Shown: piece by piece, positions 52,790-63,878 of the stretch | Position numbering within the stretch: the first letter of the stretch is position 1 | Layout of the letters: each line of letters begins with the position of its first letter | DNA from: Gentiana macrophylla | Taxonomy: Eukaryota; Streptophyta; Magnoliopsida; Gentianales; Gentianaceae | Direction: 5' to 3' | Length of the DNA stretch: 64,000 nucleotides | Assembly: GCA_026214975.1 (NCBI GenBank) | Contig: JAOBSW010000287.1 | Coordinates: forward strand, 45,350 to 109,349 | Notes under the pieces: model-generated | What the model was told of the DNA's origin: nothing | Database searches by the model: none | Seen by the model: the letters and a program-made list of their open reading frames with translations, nothing else | Program-made: the position numbers and the translations under genes

Positions 52790-52946
52790 GGGAAATTTTT
52801 GGGTGGTGTGTCCACACCGTGCGAACACATCTATTTCAAGCTAAAAACACCCGTGTTTTACAGGATGTTTTTTTTTTTTTTTAAAACTTTTTTCAAGAAA
52901 ACATGGGTGTTTCACCATGCAAATAAACACCACCCAAAAATTTCCC
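52790..52946. mobile_element. MITE with 9-bp target site, copy 1
   Basis: Inverted ends GGGAAATTTTTGGGTGGTGT and its exact complement bound a 157-bp element. Flanking 9-mers ggtgtttac and gttgtctac agree at 7 of 9, an older target-site duplication. It sits between the MULE and the gene at 53099. Same family as 55944-56114. Confidence 0.8.
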
Positions 52947-53098
52947 GTTGTCTACCCTAATTGCCATTTGGCCGAAGTCATCGCCGGTTTCCACAAGTTT
53001 CTGAACTTTCTCACATCAATCAGCCAAACGTCAAATATGAAGGTGTAACCGGATATAATCGATAGATAGATCTGAAGCTCTATATTATCGAATCAGGT

Positions 53099-55722
53099 AT
53101 GGAAAATCCCAAAAAGAGGAAGAACCTAGTTTGCAGCTCCACCACCGCTGCCGCCGCCGCCGCCGCCGCCGCCGCATGCACCACCATCACCGTATGCGCT
53201 CCCGAATCATCCGCTCCAGTCGCTAAACGTCGTAAAGAACATTCCGTTGATAAGGATCTATCATCTGCTAGCCACGCTCCACTCGCTAAAACTCGTCGTT
53301 TTGGAAAATGGAGAAGACCTACTACTGAGAATAGTGATCGACCGTTTTGTAGCCGCTTATCTCTACTATAACATCTCTTTTTTTGCCCCTCGAATTCGAT
53401 TTCTTTTTTATTAACTTTCTTCCTATTTTTTTCAATCAGCTCTGTATGTTAGGAGAGTGAAACGACGGGAGATAGCCATATTTTTCCGCAGAGGCCTCAA
53501 TCTGAGCTCTGGTAGACCCTAAATCCCTTTGGCCAGCTCAACTTGAGCTTTCAAAAATTAATCTCAGTTGATTTCTACATCCTCTTTTATTCTGATTTGT
53601 ATTTGCATCGTTGACAGTGTTCAGATATCACATCCGGGCCGGTGTTCGTGTTAAGAAATGGCAGGGTAACTAGTTCATTTGCTTTGGTAGTGCTTCAAAA
53701 AGTTTTATACGCATCTGTTTTTTTTTTTTTTTTTTTTTTTTTTGTTTTTGTAGTTCAATTTTTTTAGACCATACAATCCAATTTCTTAAAGTTTTGGTGG
53801 TGTTTTTATCCATTTAAAGACAATCTTCATATGCTTGTTGTTTCTATATGTATATGTAGTTTATGTGCTTGATAACACTATGGCTTCTTGAAATGCAGCA
53901 ACATCGTTTGGAATCCCGTGGGCTGGTGTGCACGGGAAACACTCGATATGTGTGGTAGCCAGGAGGAAAGATCTGCTCCGTCTGGTGCGTGTTATCGCAA
54001 TCTTTTTTTTCTTAGCCCTTGTTATATACTTTTGGGCAGGAGAGTACTTGTCTCCTACATATGTCTAGATTTCAGAAGATAACTTTTACTCCGATAATTC
54101 ACAATAGCATCAGGACCTCCAGAAGTCACTTGTGAAGAAGAGTACTAAGTATTTCCTAAGCGGTTTCTGGAATTCTATAGTCAGCGAAATTGAAGGTGTG
54201 TTGGATTCCTCAGCATTCTCTCAGGTTTTCGGTTGTAATGACTATGTTTGTAGCGTAGCCGGCCTTCTCCATACCCCCTTTTTTTTTTTAATATTCTCTC
54301 GAGTTTTTTAGTTTTCTTTTCATGTTAGGCAAGAGTCACATGATTCGCAAGAGACCTTTCGGTGTTGGTATGTTTGTAAGACCTTTTTTCTTTGTCACGT
54401 AGCAAATGTAACTCCCTCTCCCACTCATTTTTTCTTTTGTTTTCATGCAGTTTCTGTGATCAAACAAGACAGTAATAAGAAGGTTCATAAAGTAAGTGGT
54501 CAATGTTGCATTCATCTTCTTGGATGCCTTATTGCTCTATTTTAGCATATGAAATGTAATACATAAACTTGATGATATGCTTTGGCTTGCTTCCTACGAT
54601 AAATTCGGGAGTTTAGTAACAGCATACTATTATTCATCAGTTACCCGTTCATCATCCACCACAGAAGTTGTAGTTTTGTTTCTGTTTAAGCATGATGCTT
54701 TGAGCTCATTGATACATAACGTTGGCACTCTCAACAGGCCTCAAGTGCTGAGTATGATGCTGAAAAGGCCGTCGAGTTTTTACAGGAGGAAATGGAAAGC
54801 GGCGCGGTTTTCACCTTCGATAAGACTACACAGGTAAAAAAGGAATCAACAGAACTTGGGAACTTCAGTATTTTGTGAGCTTGTTCAAGCATTTTTTAGT
54901 TGGATAAGATCCTGAGTTTAGCTTATAATTATACAATGAATAGCTTTATTTTGGATGCTCTTTTAGGGTCCTGATAATAATAATAAAAATTATTATTCTG
55001 GCAGACAGCAATTTCTGCTTTTCAGCATTTGTTCGGGAAGGAGTTTGAAGCTGATGAGATACAGGTACTGTTTTTTTGGAGCGACTATATTCAGTATGCT
55101 TTAAATTGTTTCATCAAATTATATGTAATCGAACTGAACCAAAACCGAACCAAATAATTAATTGAACCAAAACCGCACTCAAATAAAAAACCGTGAATCG
55201 AACCGTTTATATCCAACATATCCAGTTAGCTTTTTATAACCAAAATATTATATATTATTTTTTATTATTAAAATTGCTTATATCCGAACCGTTATCCGAA
55301 CTGTTTATAACCGAATTAAAACCGAACCGATTATGACCAAATAGAATCGTCAAACTTTTGTTTCGGTTTTCGGTTAAGCGAACTGAATCGAACCATATAT
55401 TTCGGTTTGGTTTCGTTTCCTAAAGCAAACGGTTCGGTTTCGGTTTCGGATATTTACTAACCTAAATTTTCAGTTCAGTTTTGGTTACGGCAATTAACCG
55501 TACCAAACCGAACCGAACCGTGAACGGCGATAAGAACATTATAAGGACCATATGATCGTTCAATTTATTAGGGCTATTCTGACTTTTACTTTTTCTCAGG
55601 CTTTTGTCGTGGAATGTAATAGAAGACGTAAAGGAAGGGAATTGAAGCAGAGCCGTGAGGACTTTGACATCGAGGAGATTCAGGCTATCATTAATGGGGA
55701 CGGGGACGGTGCCGGGGCCTAG
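53099..55722 (+). CDS. Unknown 300-residue basic protein with polyalanine N-terminus
   Basis: I do not recognise this family. Ten exons, all GT-AG and in phase: 53099-53348, 53440-53511, 53618-53665, 53899-53984, 54108-54195, 54329-54367, 54451-54491, 54738-54833, 55005-55064, 55600-55722. They give an open 300-codon reading frame, strong evidence for a real host gene. Visible features: nuclear-localisation-like KKRK (residues 5-8), an Ala-rich run from a GCC repeat (residues 17-26), KRRK (44-47), Arg-rich RRVKRREIAIFFRRG, GIPWAGVHGKHSICVVARRKDLL, then an acidic helix-like EYDAEKAVEFLQEEMESG and a C-terminal RRRKGRELKQ with DFDIEEIQAIINGDGDG. No membrane segment or signal peptide. Likely nuclear. 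It is flanked by two MITEs; intron 9 carries a low-complexity insert. Confidence 0.75.
53148..53176 (+). repeat. (GCC)n coding microsatellite
   Basis: A run of nine to ten GCC/GCT triplets encodes the alanine tract of the 53099 gene. Length is likely variable between individuals. Confidence 0.9.
55120..55530. repeat. CGGTTCGGTTT-type low-complexity insert in intron 9
   Basis: Dense accgaacc/ggttcggt motifs on both strands, like those at 50280-51180 in the MULE. The left half has mainly aaccgaacc and the right half cggttcggtttcgg before returning to accgaacc, giving partial self-complementarity. No clear TIR or TSD found. Confidence 0.7.
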
Positions 55723-55943
55723 CTGGGAGTGAGTATCACACTCAACGTGTGATGATGATTGTGCCTTGAGACACTATTTATTATACTGGTTGTATTATGG
55801 AGTTTGAAGAATATGTATGGGTCTAGCGTTATTTATGTAGGAGGAATTCTTGCCCCCCCGTGCACCCACCCCAACCACTTGCCCATGCCCATACTCGTAC
55901 TCTGCTGGTTACCCATATATTTTGGTGTCGTGCTTTATCTTGC

Positions 55944-56114
55944 GGGAAATTTTTAGGTAGTGTGGCAGATTCACGCAGTGACACACTCACGCAAGACAAT
56001 CAGAAATGCGGTGATTAACTACACACCACACAAACAATTCTTCAACTGATCACGCTGGTTGATTTACGCGTAATGAATACAGATTTACGTAGACACACTA
56101 CCTAAAAATTTCCC
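55944..56114. mobile_element. MITE with perfect 9-bp TSD, copy 2
   Basis: Ends GGGAAATTTTTAGGTAGTGTG and ...cacactacctaaaaatttccc are inverted repeats. The 9-mer TTATCTTGC lies on both sides (55935-55943 and 56115-56123). 171 bp long. A 9-bp TSD indicates mobilisation by a Mutator-type transposase. It lies about 220 bp after the stop of the 53099 gene. Confidence 0.9.
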
Positions 56115-56123
56115 TTATCTTGC

Positions 56124-56559
56124 TCGATTGTCCGTTAACTAAATAATTAATTGGTTATTAGTGCTGGAACTTAAATATCTCTAGCCTTTCAGGTATTCTT
56201 TAGTTCAAACTTACCCTGCTGGTCTCATTCATTTTTATTTTATATTTGAAATTCACCTAAAACTGAACTCAAAGTTTGCCTTTTTAGAGCTCAATGGTTC
56301 AGTTTGAGATATTCTTCATTTTTATTTATTTATTTATTTTTGTTCCACGATTGAATGCTGAGAACCAAAAGCAATCAGGATAGAAATGTCTTTTGCTTCC
56401 CCAGGGATCGAAAAGATATACGAGTTACGAACATAGACAGCTGACTCTTGTTCGCTTAGCTTCACAACCAAACAAGCACAAGCTATAATTATACGAGATG
56501 GAATCTAGAATTTGTCTATAAATTAATGCCTCGGTTTGTGTTTCTCGAGCTCCTGTAAC
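56124..56559. other. 3' flank of the unknown gene, no gene seen
   Basis: AT-rich, with a tttattta run near 56320. No ORF with recognisable content. Confidence 0.5.
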
Positions 56560-56935
56560 ATCAGACAGTGAGTGTGATACTCCCTCCCAGCTACGCCCGG
56601 ACCCATTAATGACAGCGAGAAACTTGATGTCAAAGTCCTTATTTTAGTGATTTTACGACATTATTATTATCGTAAAAAAAAGTTTTTACGACAATATTAT
56701 CATTATATTACCTAAAAACGCATTTTTCAAAAAAAGTAAATTTTTTTACAAGTGGATGGTCTGACCGAACCTCGTTTGCCAATTTCCCGGGTTACCGAGC
56801 ATGATATTCCAATTTCTCCAAACCAGGTTCTCCTTCTTCTGATTTTCCAATTTCTCCAAACCAGGTTCTTCCTCTTTTTGTGATTTTCCATACCTTCAGA
56901 TTTCACGTTTGGCCAATCCACAGAAATCTCGACAA
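56560..56935 (-). pseudogene. Inverted, rearranged partial copy of the 53099 gene
   Basis: On the minus strand the part near 56900-56855 (gtatggaaaatcacaaaaag, then aggaagaacctggttt) matches the start region at 53097-53135 of the functional gene. The part at about 56660-56575 (gactttgacatca, cattaatgggtccgg, agctgggagggagtatcaca) matches the last exon and 3' UTR at 55660-55745. The middle exons are missing. The 5' piece also contains an internal duplication of 'aacctggtttggagaaattg' (two copies 43 bp apart). No intact ORF. Confidence 0.85.
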
Positions 56936-56939
56936 AGAA

Positions 56940-57672
56940 ATCGGAAACTTGAAGGAGTAAAAATTTCGGAAAATATTTTATTGCAGAGAAATTAGGAAAT
57001 TAGGTTAATGTACCTTCCTTTTTTTTCACGTCGAGTGAATTTGCATGGGCTGTACGTATTAGTAATTTTATGGTGGTCCAAGATCACAGAACAGGACCAC
57101 CATGTCATCATTTTCATCCAGTAGAAAACTTTAGAGAATTATTTTTTTCATAAATTGCAAACTTATCTTTTATCTTATTGGCTAGGGATCACCAAGTCAA
57201 ATTTGGTTCTGGACCAGGATAAAATTTGTGCTATTCAAGATGGGCTTAATACAATGGCAATTTCGGAAATGATAAAAAGAACACCATCAGCCTATGCAAA
57301 TTTACACAGTTTGGACTCTGCCCGTGCACATTTGTCCGGTTTCATCAATATTTCAATGAATTCACTCTTTGCATAGGGCGTGTTGTCAGCCTGTGGAAGT
57401 TTACACGGGCCAGATCTAATCCGAGCAAATTTGCACCGGCTGGATCTAAAACGTATTTGGCACCGCGCAGCACCGGCCAGCGCCGACAGCCATGTGGCCG
57501 TTGATGCCGGCGGCGATTAGTCGGTAGTGGTGGTGCCGCCGCCGATTGGCCGATTACCACCCTTGCCGAAAATAGTTTTTTTTTCTTTTCGCGTTCCGTT
57601 TTGTGAATCGATATCATGCATCTAGAAAATTACTACGCAAATTTAATAATGCTCATTGCTTAATTCAAGACC
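56940..57672. other. Probable copia leader/gag remnant, unassigned
   Basis: It lies on the internal side of the PBS at 57673, so it should be leader and early gag of a minus-oriented copia, but no gag motif can be read. Repeated wording 'aatttgcaccggctggatct' / 'acacgggccagatctaatcc' near 57400-57440 suggests short local duplications. Confidence 0.35.
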
Positions 57673-57684
57673 GCTCCGATACCA
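57673..57684 (-). other. Primer binding site (tRNA-iMet type)
   Basis: The minus strand reads ATGGTATCGGAGC next to the LTR end ctaaca; matches the initiator-tRNA complement with one change. Confidence 0.85.
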
Positions 57685-57686
57685 TC

Positions 57687-58215
57687 TGTTAGAAATCAAA
57701 GTGTTAACGCAAATTTGGTTTTCTTATTCCAAAATCGACTTTGTTTAAACAATAAACATAAAGAGTAGACAAGAATCATTCCAGAAGTGATCTAAAATAT
57801 ATTGCCACTTTGTCTACGGTGTAGTTGTTCATGGAGCTGCCCAAGTGTTCGCTCTCTATCGTTAATCCACACAAACCTCCCGCCGGAATCCTAGCTTGAT
57901 TTCTACTAGAAAAACTCGCATTTTCTAGCCCGATTTTTTTCTCTCTCTCTAAGAGGCTCTAATATTTTCTAGTAAACTATTACTCTTATAATTGTGATAC
58001 AAAAGAGTTTGACACCCACACTATATTTATAGTGTGACATGCGCCCCATATGATCCCAAACCTTTGGGAAAAGCTTACTATTGAATTGAGGATAAAGAAA
58101 ATATTTTCCTGATAAAATAAATAAAATATACTTTCTTGATTTATCTCATTTAATTAAATATTTTATATTAACTAATCTATTAATTAAATTGTAAAATTGA
58201 TATTGCCAAGAATAT
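57687..58215 (-). repeat. Truncated 5' LTR, family of 5094-6913 and 12771-14698
   Basis: The minus strand ends gatttctaaca next to the PBS. It contains the same U5 wording as 14440-14698 (gggcagc/gggcggc, tccggcgg, tagtaga) and 'tataaatatagtgtgggtgtc' near 58020. It stops abruptly at about 58215. Confidence 0.8.
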
Positions 58216-58396
58216 CACGGTGATTGTGTGGGTGTTTATACGGTGGATATCTGAACGTGAGGGTAGATTTCTGGTGTGAAGACGGTGGCTATGAAGAACT
58301 CAAGGCGGTGCTCAGCCGGCAGGTGCGATAGGTGGTATTTGTGAAGGATTATGGCTCAGAAAGATCCTGGGTGACCTAAACATCAAAAAAGGCATC
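58216..58396. other. Short unassigned segment
   Basis: Junction sequence between the truncated LTR and a copia RNase H remnant. Nothing recognisable. Confidence 0.4.
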
Positions 58397-58626
58397 ATGT
58401 ACTTCTCTCTTGTGATAATGTGTCTGCTATCAATATGTCTGAAAATCCCATTCATCATGACAGATCCAAACATAAAAACATTGACAGACACTTTATCAAA
58501 GAAAAAATCGAAGATCAAGATATCAGCATTGAATTCATACCCTCTCAAGATCAGGTGGCTGATATTTTTACTAAGAGGTCTGCTCAACCTATATTCACCA
58601 GAATGAGAAGCAAGCTAGTCGTTATT
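58397..58626 (+). pseudogene. Copia RNase H C-terminal remnant
   Basis: From 58420 the frame reads INMSENPIHHDRSKH, then HFIKEKIEDQDISIEFI and DQVADIFTKR, the end of a copia RNase H. It runs straight into the LTR at 58627, so the younger copia inserted into, or formed next to, an older one. Confidence 0.85.
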
Positions 58627-59383
58627 TGTTGGTAATTTAAGTGTTACCATGTTCATTTATTGTAATCGGGTTTGGTACAAAGACGGGTGAACTCGGATTG
58701 CTATAATGTGAGTTTGGAGGTACGGAGTGTACGCTCATATAAGTATTTACGAAGTTTATTTGATTTAAATGATCAAGTTTATTTCGGGAAAATCACTTAA
58801 AGGATCGAAAATCCACTTAAAGGACCAAAAATCGTTGTTTGGGAAAAAGCAGTGACAAAGTGTCGTTGTCACCACAGCGCCTACTGTGAGAATTTTTTAC
58901 ACTGGAAATTGAACATAGAGTTTTGGTCGGTTTTGGCTTTCACAGGTACACAAGCGCCACTGGTCTCCAAATTTAAAAGGTGTGTTTTTTCAGTCTTTCC
59001 AACTGTTTTATGTATGTAACTTGTTTCCAAAGGTTGCATACATAAAAAAGGTCGATTTTCACTAATATATATGATCATTTTGAAGTGCTTTAATCAAAGA
59101 ATTTTATATAAGAAATATAGCACATTCATCTTTGAGAGTTCAAACACTTTGTATACTATCTTCAAGAGCATTCTTCATCTTTTGTGCCTAAAGATCGAAG
59201 GGAAAACGTAGTCTTATCTCACAAAAGTATTTGTGTTACCCTAGGCATAAGATTCGGGGCAAATAACTTTTGTAGGAAAGTGTTTCACGATTCTACGTTC
59301 ATATCGAGCAAACCAAATCTCTGCTTTTGCATTTTCTCGCTTTCGACATTGTTGTTATTATCCAAACCCTAATCCTTCTAACA
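58627..59383 (+). repeat. 5' LTR (757 bp) of the right-hand copia
   Basis: Starts TGTTGGTAATTTAAGTG and ends ccttctaaca. The start is repeated at 63879. No standard tRNA-iMet PBS follows; the next bases are atctacaaaagttattcgc. Confidence 0.88.
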
Positions 59384-59409
59384 ATCTACAAAAGTTATTC
59401 GCTTAACAA

Positions 59410-60310
59410 TGTCAAGTGTCAAGGAGATGACTGCAAATTTTGGGAAGTTGGAAAAGTTCGATGGAGTCAATTTTCAAGATGGCAGAGAAAGATGCATTTT
59501 CTCGCTGACAACTTTGAAGGTTGTGTATGTGCTTAGTACACCAATGCCGAAGTGATGGAGGACGGACCTCCTGGAAGAGTTGAGAAAAAGAACAAGTGGG
59601 AGAATGATGACTACATTTGTAGAGGCCACATTCTAAATGGTATGTCCGATGCTTTGTTCGATATTTACCAAAATGTTGAATCGCCAAAGAACTTTGGGAT
59701 TCTTTAGAATCAAAATACATGGATGAAGATGCATCCAAGAAAAGTTCTTGGTTGGAAACTTCATGAAATATAATATGGTGGATTCACGCTCGGTAATGGA
59801 ACAAGACAATGAACTTCTTCAAGATTTTGGGTCAATTTGCACAAAGATAAAATGGAAATGGATGAGTCTATTTCAGTTTCTAGTATAATTGATAAATTGC
59901 CACCCTCTTGGAAATATTTTAAACATTTTTTCAAACATAAGAAAGAAGAATTATTTCGGTAGAACTCGTAGTCACTTGCGTGATAGAGGAATCTCTAAGG
60001 GCGCAAGAGAACGGTAAAACCAAGGGTAAAGAGGTAATGGATTCTACTTCCATAAATATGGTGGAAACCGGTGAAAGTTCTCAAAAGAACCGTAAGAAAA
60101 GGAAAGGGCAATCGCTTAAAAACAACGGTAAAGATGCCAACAAGAAACCGAAGGTGCTTGTTGGGTTTGCGGAAAGTTGGGCATTTTAAGGCTGATTGTC
60201 GATTTGCAAAATCGAAAGCGGCCAAACAACGTTCGGGGCAAGGGTCTAAGGACCAAGGTGCTCCTAAACATCAAGGTCGTAATATTGTTTGTGGATTTAA
60301 TTCGATATGA
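59410..60310 (+). pseudogene. gag of the right-hand copia
   Basis: Starts ATGTCAAGTGTCAAGG at 59410. The readable order across frames is NFGKLEKFDGVNF, WQRKMHFLADNFEG, then IIDKLPPSWKYFKHF near 59888 and a CWVCGKVGHFKADC zinc knuckle near 60155-60200. At least five stops or frame changes; not functional. Confidence 0.85.
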
Positions 60311-60669
60311 ATTATGTACCATGCATTTACGAGGCATTTTATGTGCGGGATGATGATGTTGCTTGGTGGATTGACTCGGGTGTGACAAAGCATGTCCGCA
60401 AGGATCAACGTTGGTTTAAAGATTATGAACTCGTTAACGATGGATCCATGCTTTTATGGGAAACGAGTCAAAGGCCGCCATCCGTGGAAGAGGAACTGCG
60501 TTGTTTTACCTTTTAGTTCGGAAAATTTGTAATTTTAAAACATGTTCTATTTGTTCCGGGATCCGGAAAAACTTAGTTTCGTGAAGTTTATTATGTAAAG
60601 ATGGTTTTAAACAAGTCTTTGAGTCCGACAAATACATTTTAAGTAAGTGTGGTGTATTTATAGGATTTG

Positions 60670-61990
60670 GTTATCTTTGTAATGGTATGTTTATGCTTAA
60701 CATTCAGCATGATGTTGTGAATATTGTTTGTATGAATCATGAGGTTAATGTTTCTGTTTTATGGCATGCTCGGTTAGGACATGTTCATTACAAACGCATG
60801 TTATTAATGTCTAAGCATGATTTGATTCCATCTTTTGATATGAATATAAATAAATGTGATACATGTATGTTGAACAAAATTGTTAGACAGCCTTTTCATA
60901 GTGTTGAAAGGTCGCCTTTGATTTTGGATCTTGTCCATAGTGATCTATGTGACTTTTGTGCTACACCGCCTTTTGGCAACAAAAGATATGTAGTGACTTT
61001 TATAGATGATTGCACTTCACTCTGTTATGTGTTTTTACTTCATTCTCAAGATGAGGCAATCGATAAATTCAAAATCTATAAAAGTGAAGTTGAGTTGCAA
61101 TTAACCTCTAAAATTAAAAAGTTGCGCATCGATCGAGGTGGTGAATACTTTGATCCAACCTTTTCGGTCATGTGGGATTATACATGAGGTTACGGGCGCC
61201 TTACACACCGCAAAGCAAAATGGTATAGCGGAAAGGAAAACCGTACTTTAAAGAGATGGTTAATTCCATGCTATCTTACTCAGTTTGAGTGAGGGATTTT
61301 GGGGAGAAGCCATGTTAACGGCTTGTTATTTGTTGAATAGAGTTCCTAATAAAAGGAATCCTATTACCCCATATGAACTTTGGTTCAAAAGAAGCCAAAC
61401 TTGAGTTATCTAAGAGTTTGGGGATGTAGAAGTGTTGTAAGGCTCACCATGCCTAAGATTAAAACCTTGGGTGAAAGAGGCATTGATTGTATATTCATTG
61501 GATATGCTATGCATTCCAAGGCTTATAGGTTCTATGTTATAGAGCCTAATGATTCAGTTGCCATTCATTCTGTGATTGAATCAAGGGATGCTATCTTTGA
61601 TGAAAATCGGTTTTCGTCTATACAAAGACCGAAGGATATAACTCCTATTAATGTTGGAGTGGAGAACAATAGTGATATCAGTTCTCAAGATGAGCCTTTG
61701 GAGCTTCGTAGAAGCAAAAGGGCTAGGAAAGCAAAATCTTTTGGATCCGATTATCAAACTTATTTGGTAGAAGGAACAAGAGATGAAGTAGGATTCCAAT
61801 ATTCATATTGTTATAATATTGATGAGGATCCTAAGACGTTTAAGGAGGCTATGGAGTCTCGAGGCGTGTCGCTGTGGAAAGAAGCCGCCAATGATGAGAT
61901 GGATTCCATAATGGAAACAACACGTGATCCTTTCGGATCTTCCACGTGGTTGCAAACCTTTAATGCAAGTGGATCTTTAAAAGAAAGATG
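60670..61990 (+). pseudogene. Protease remnant and integrase of the right-hand copia
   Basis: Pre-integrase LWHARLGHVHYKRMLLM and CDTCMLNK; core DLVHSDLCDF, TFIDDCTSLCYVFLL and KKLRIDRGGEYF; then in other frames AKQNGIAERK and the C-terminal LRVWGCRSVVRLTMPK plus the SKRARKAKSFG tail. A protease-like WWIDSGVTKHVRKD at about 60364 keeps the catalytic Asp-Ser-Gly. Breaks near 60515, 61186 and 61380. Confidence 0.87.
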
Positions 61991-63340
61991 AAAGTTGACG
62001 GCACTGCCGATGTATAAAGCCGATTGGTAATTCAAGGCTTTAGGCAAAAAGAAGGTATTGATTATTTTGATACCTATGCACCGCTTGCAAGAATCTTCAC
62101 AATAAGATTGTTGATTGCATTGGCAAAGAATTAACAATCTGGTAATCCATCAAATGGATGTTAAGACGGCGTTCTTGAATGGAGATTTGGAAGAAGAGAT
62201 TTATATGAAACAACCGGAAGGTTTTGTTTTGCCTGGAAATGAGCATAAGGTTTGTAAGCTTGTTAAATCATTGTATGGTCTTAAACAAGCACCTAAACAA
62301 TGGCATCATAAATTTGATGAAGTTATCTTGTCTCATGGATTTATGATTAATCAATCAGACAAGTGTATATATAGCAAATTTGACAATACCGATAATGGTG
62401 TGATAATTTGCTTATATGTTGATGACATGTTGATCTTTGGAACTAACCAAGATCAAGTTGACCTTTGCAAAGCATTTTTGTCATCAAGCTTTTCTATGAA
62501 AGACATGGGGGAGACGGATGTGATTCTAGGAATCAAGATAAAAAGGAGTGACAGTGGTTCTCTTTGACACAATCTCATTACATTGAGAAAGTGTTGAAGA
62601 AGTTCAATTGTGAAAACTCCACTCCGGCTAATACTCCCATGGATCCTAATGAGAAACTCATGCCTAATACGGGAAATCCAATATCACAACTTGAGTATTC
62701 TCGGTAATAGGATGTTTGATGTATGCTATGACTAGCACACGTCCGGATATAGCTTATGCGGTTGGAAAGCTAAGCAGTTTACTTAGTAATACGAGTAGTC
62801 ATCATTGGCGTCGGTAACTCGTGGTACTAAGGTATCTTAAGTTAACCAAGGATTTTGGCTTAACTTATGTTGGACATCCTTCGTAATAGAAGGATATTCG
62901 AGATGCTAGTTGGATCTCCAATGTAGAGGATCATTCTTCTACAAGTGGTTGGGTGTTCTTGCTTGGAGGAGGTGCCATCTCTGGGCTTCCAAAAGCAAAC
63001 ATGTATTACTAGCTCGACTATGGAGTCGGAATTTGTTGCCTTAGCAAAGCAACTGCAAAGAGGCGGAGTGGCTTAGAATTTGATATATGAAATTCCATTA
63101 TGGCCTAAACCAATTTCACCTATTTCTATCCATTGTGATAGTGCATCTACCTTGTCTAAAGCATATAGTCAAGTGTATAATGGTAAGTCGCGACACACGG
63201 GCGTTAGACATAAGCGCGGTTCGTGAGTTGATCACTCACGGGTGATTTCGGTTGTGTTTGTGAGATCTCAACATAACTTAGTGATCACTTAACAAAAGGA
63301 TTGGCTAGAGACTTGGTACAAAAGTCTCATTATCGGGATG
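61990..63340 (+). pseudogene. RT and RNase H of the right-hand copia
   Basis: 62115-62567: HQMDVKTAFLNGDLEEEIYMKQ, LVKSLYGLKQAPKQWH, CLYVDDMLIFG (catalytic YVDD), FSMKDMGETDVILGIKI. A frame change at about 62565 follows. RNase H is read in pieces (MTSTRPDIAYAVGKLSS near 62728; ADSWISNVEDHSSTSGW-like near 62918; RHTGVRHKRGS-like near 63195). Confidence 0.88.
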
Positions 63341-63864
63341 GGTTTACAACTCATTTGAATCTTGGTGATAGGATACCCAATTCCTTCTAATACAATGTTG
63401 TGAGGCGTAATTCAATGTGGAAGGCCTATTATCTAGATTTGAGCACATGATATTATCCCGAGGTATGTGCTATTTACTGTAAGTTAAGGATGAAGGGATT
63501 CTTCATAATGAGTCTTTGACAAAGTGCTATTGCAGTGCACGGTTATATAAAGGCTCACCTATATGAGTATGAAGTTTGGCCGTTTCAAGAAAGTTCGAGA
63601 GTTGGCTTTCTATATGCTCATGAATGGATATGGACACAAGGCCTGATTAATTAGTGTCAAGAATAAGCTTTTGGAGTTATATTAACTCATGTGTATGTTA
63701 TCTTCATGTATTCAAAACGTAAAGGGTTCAATGCTTAGACACACCCCAATACTCGAATATTTGAAATGTAATATTACTAGGTGATAATTCAATCTTCGTG
63801 ATATTATCATTGATGCATGAGTTGTTGTGTTTTACTGTTTTCAGCTAAACCAAGGATTACACTT

Positions 63865-63878
63865 AAATGGGGGAGGAT
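63865..63878 (+). other. Polypurine tract of the right-hand copia
   Basis: aaatgggggaggat directly before the 3' LTR start TGTTGGTAATT. Confidence 0.9.

Noticed and set aside
53720..53741. Poly-T run in intron 3 of the 53099 gene as a retroposed poly(A) tail
   Set aside because: No adjacent SINE/LINE body or target-site duplication seen; treated as an intronic homopolymer.
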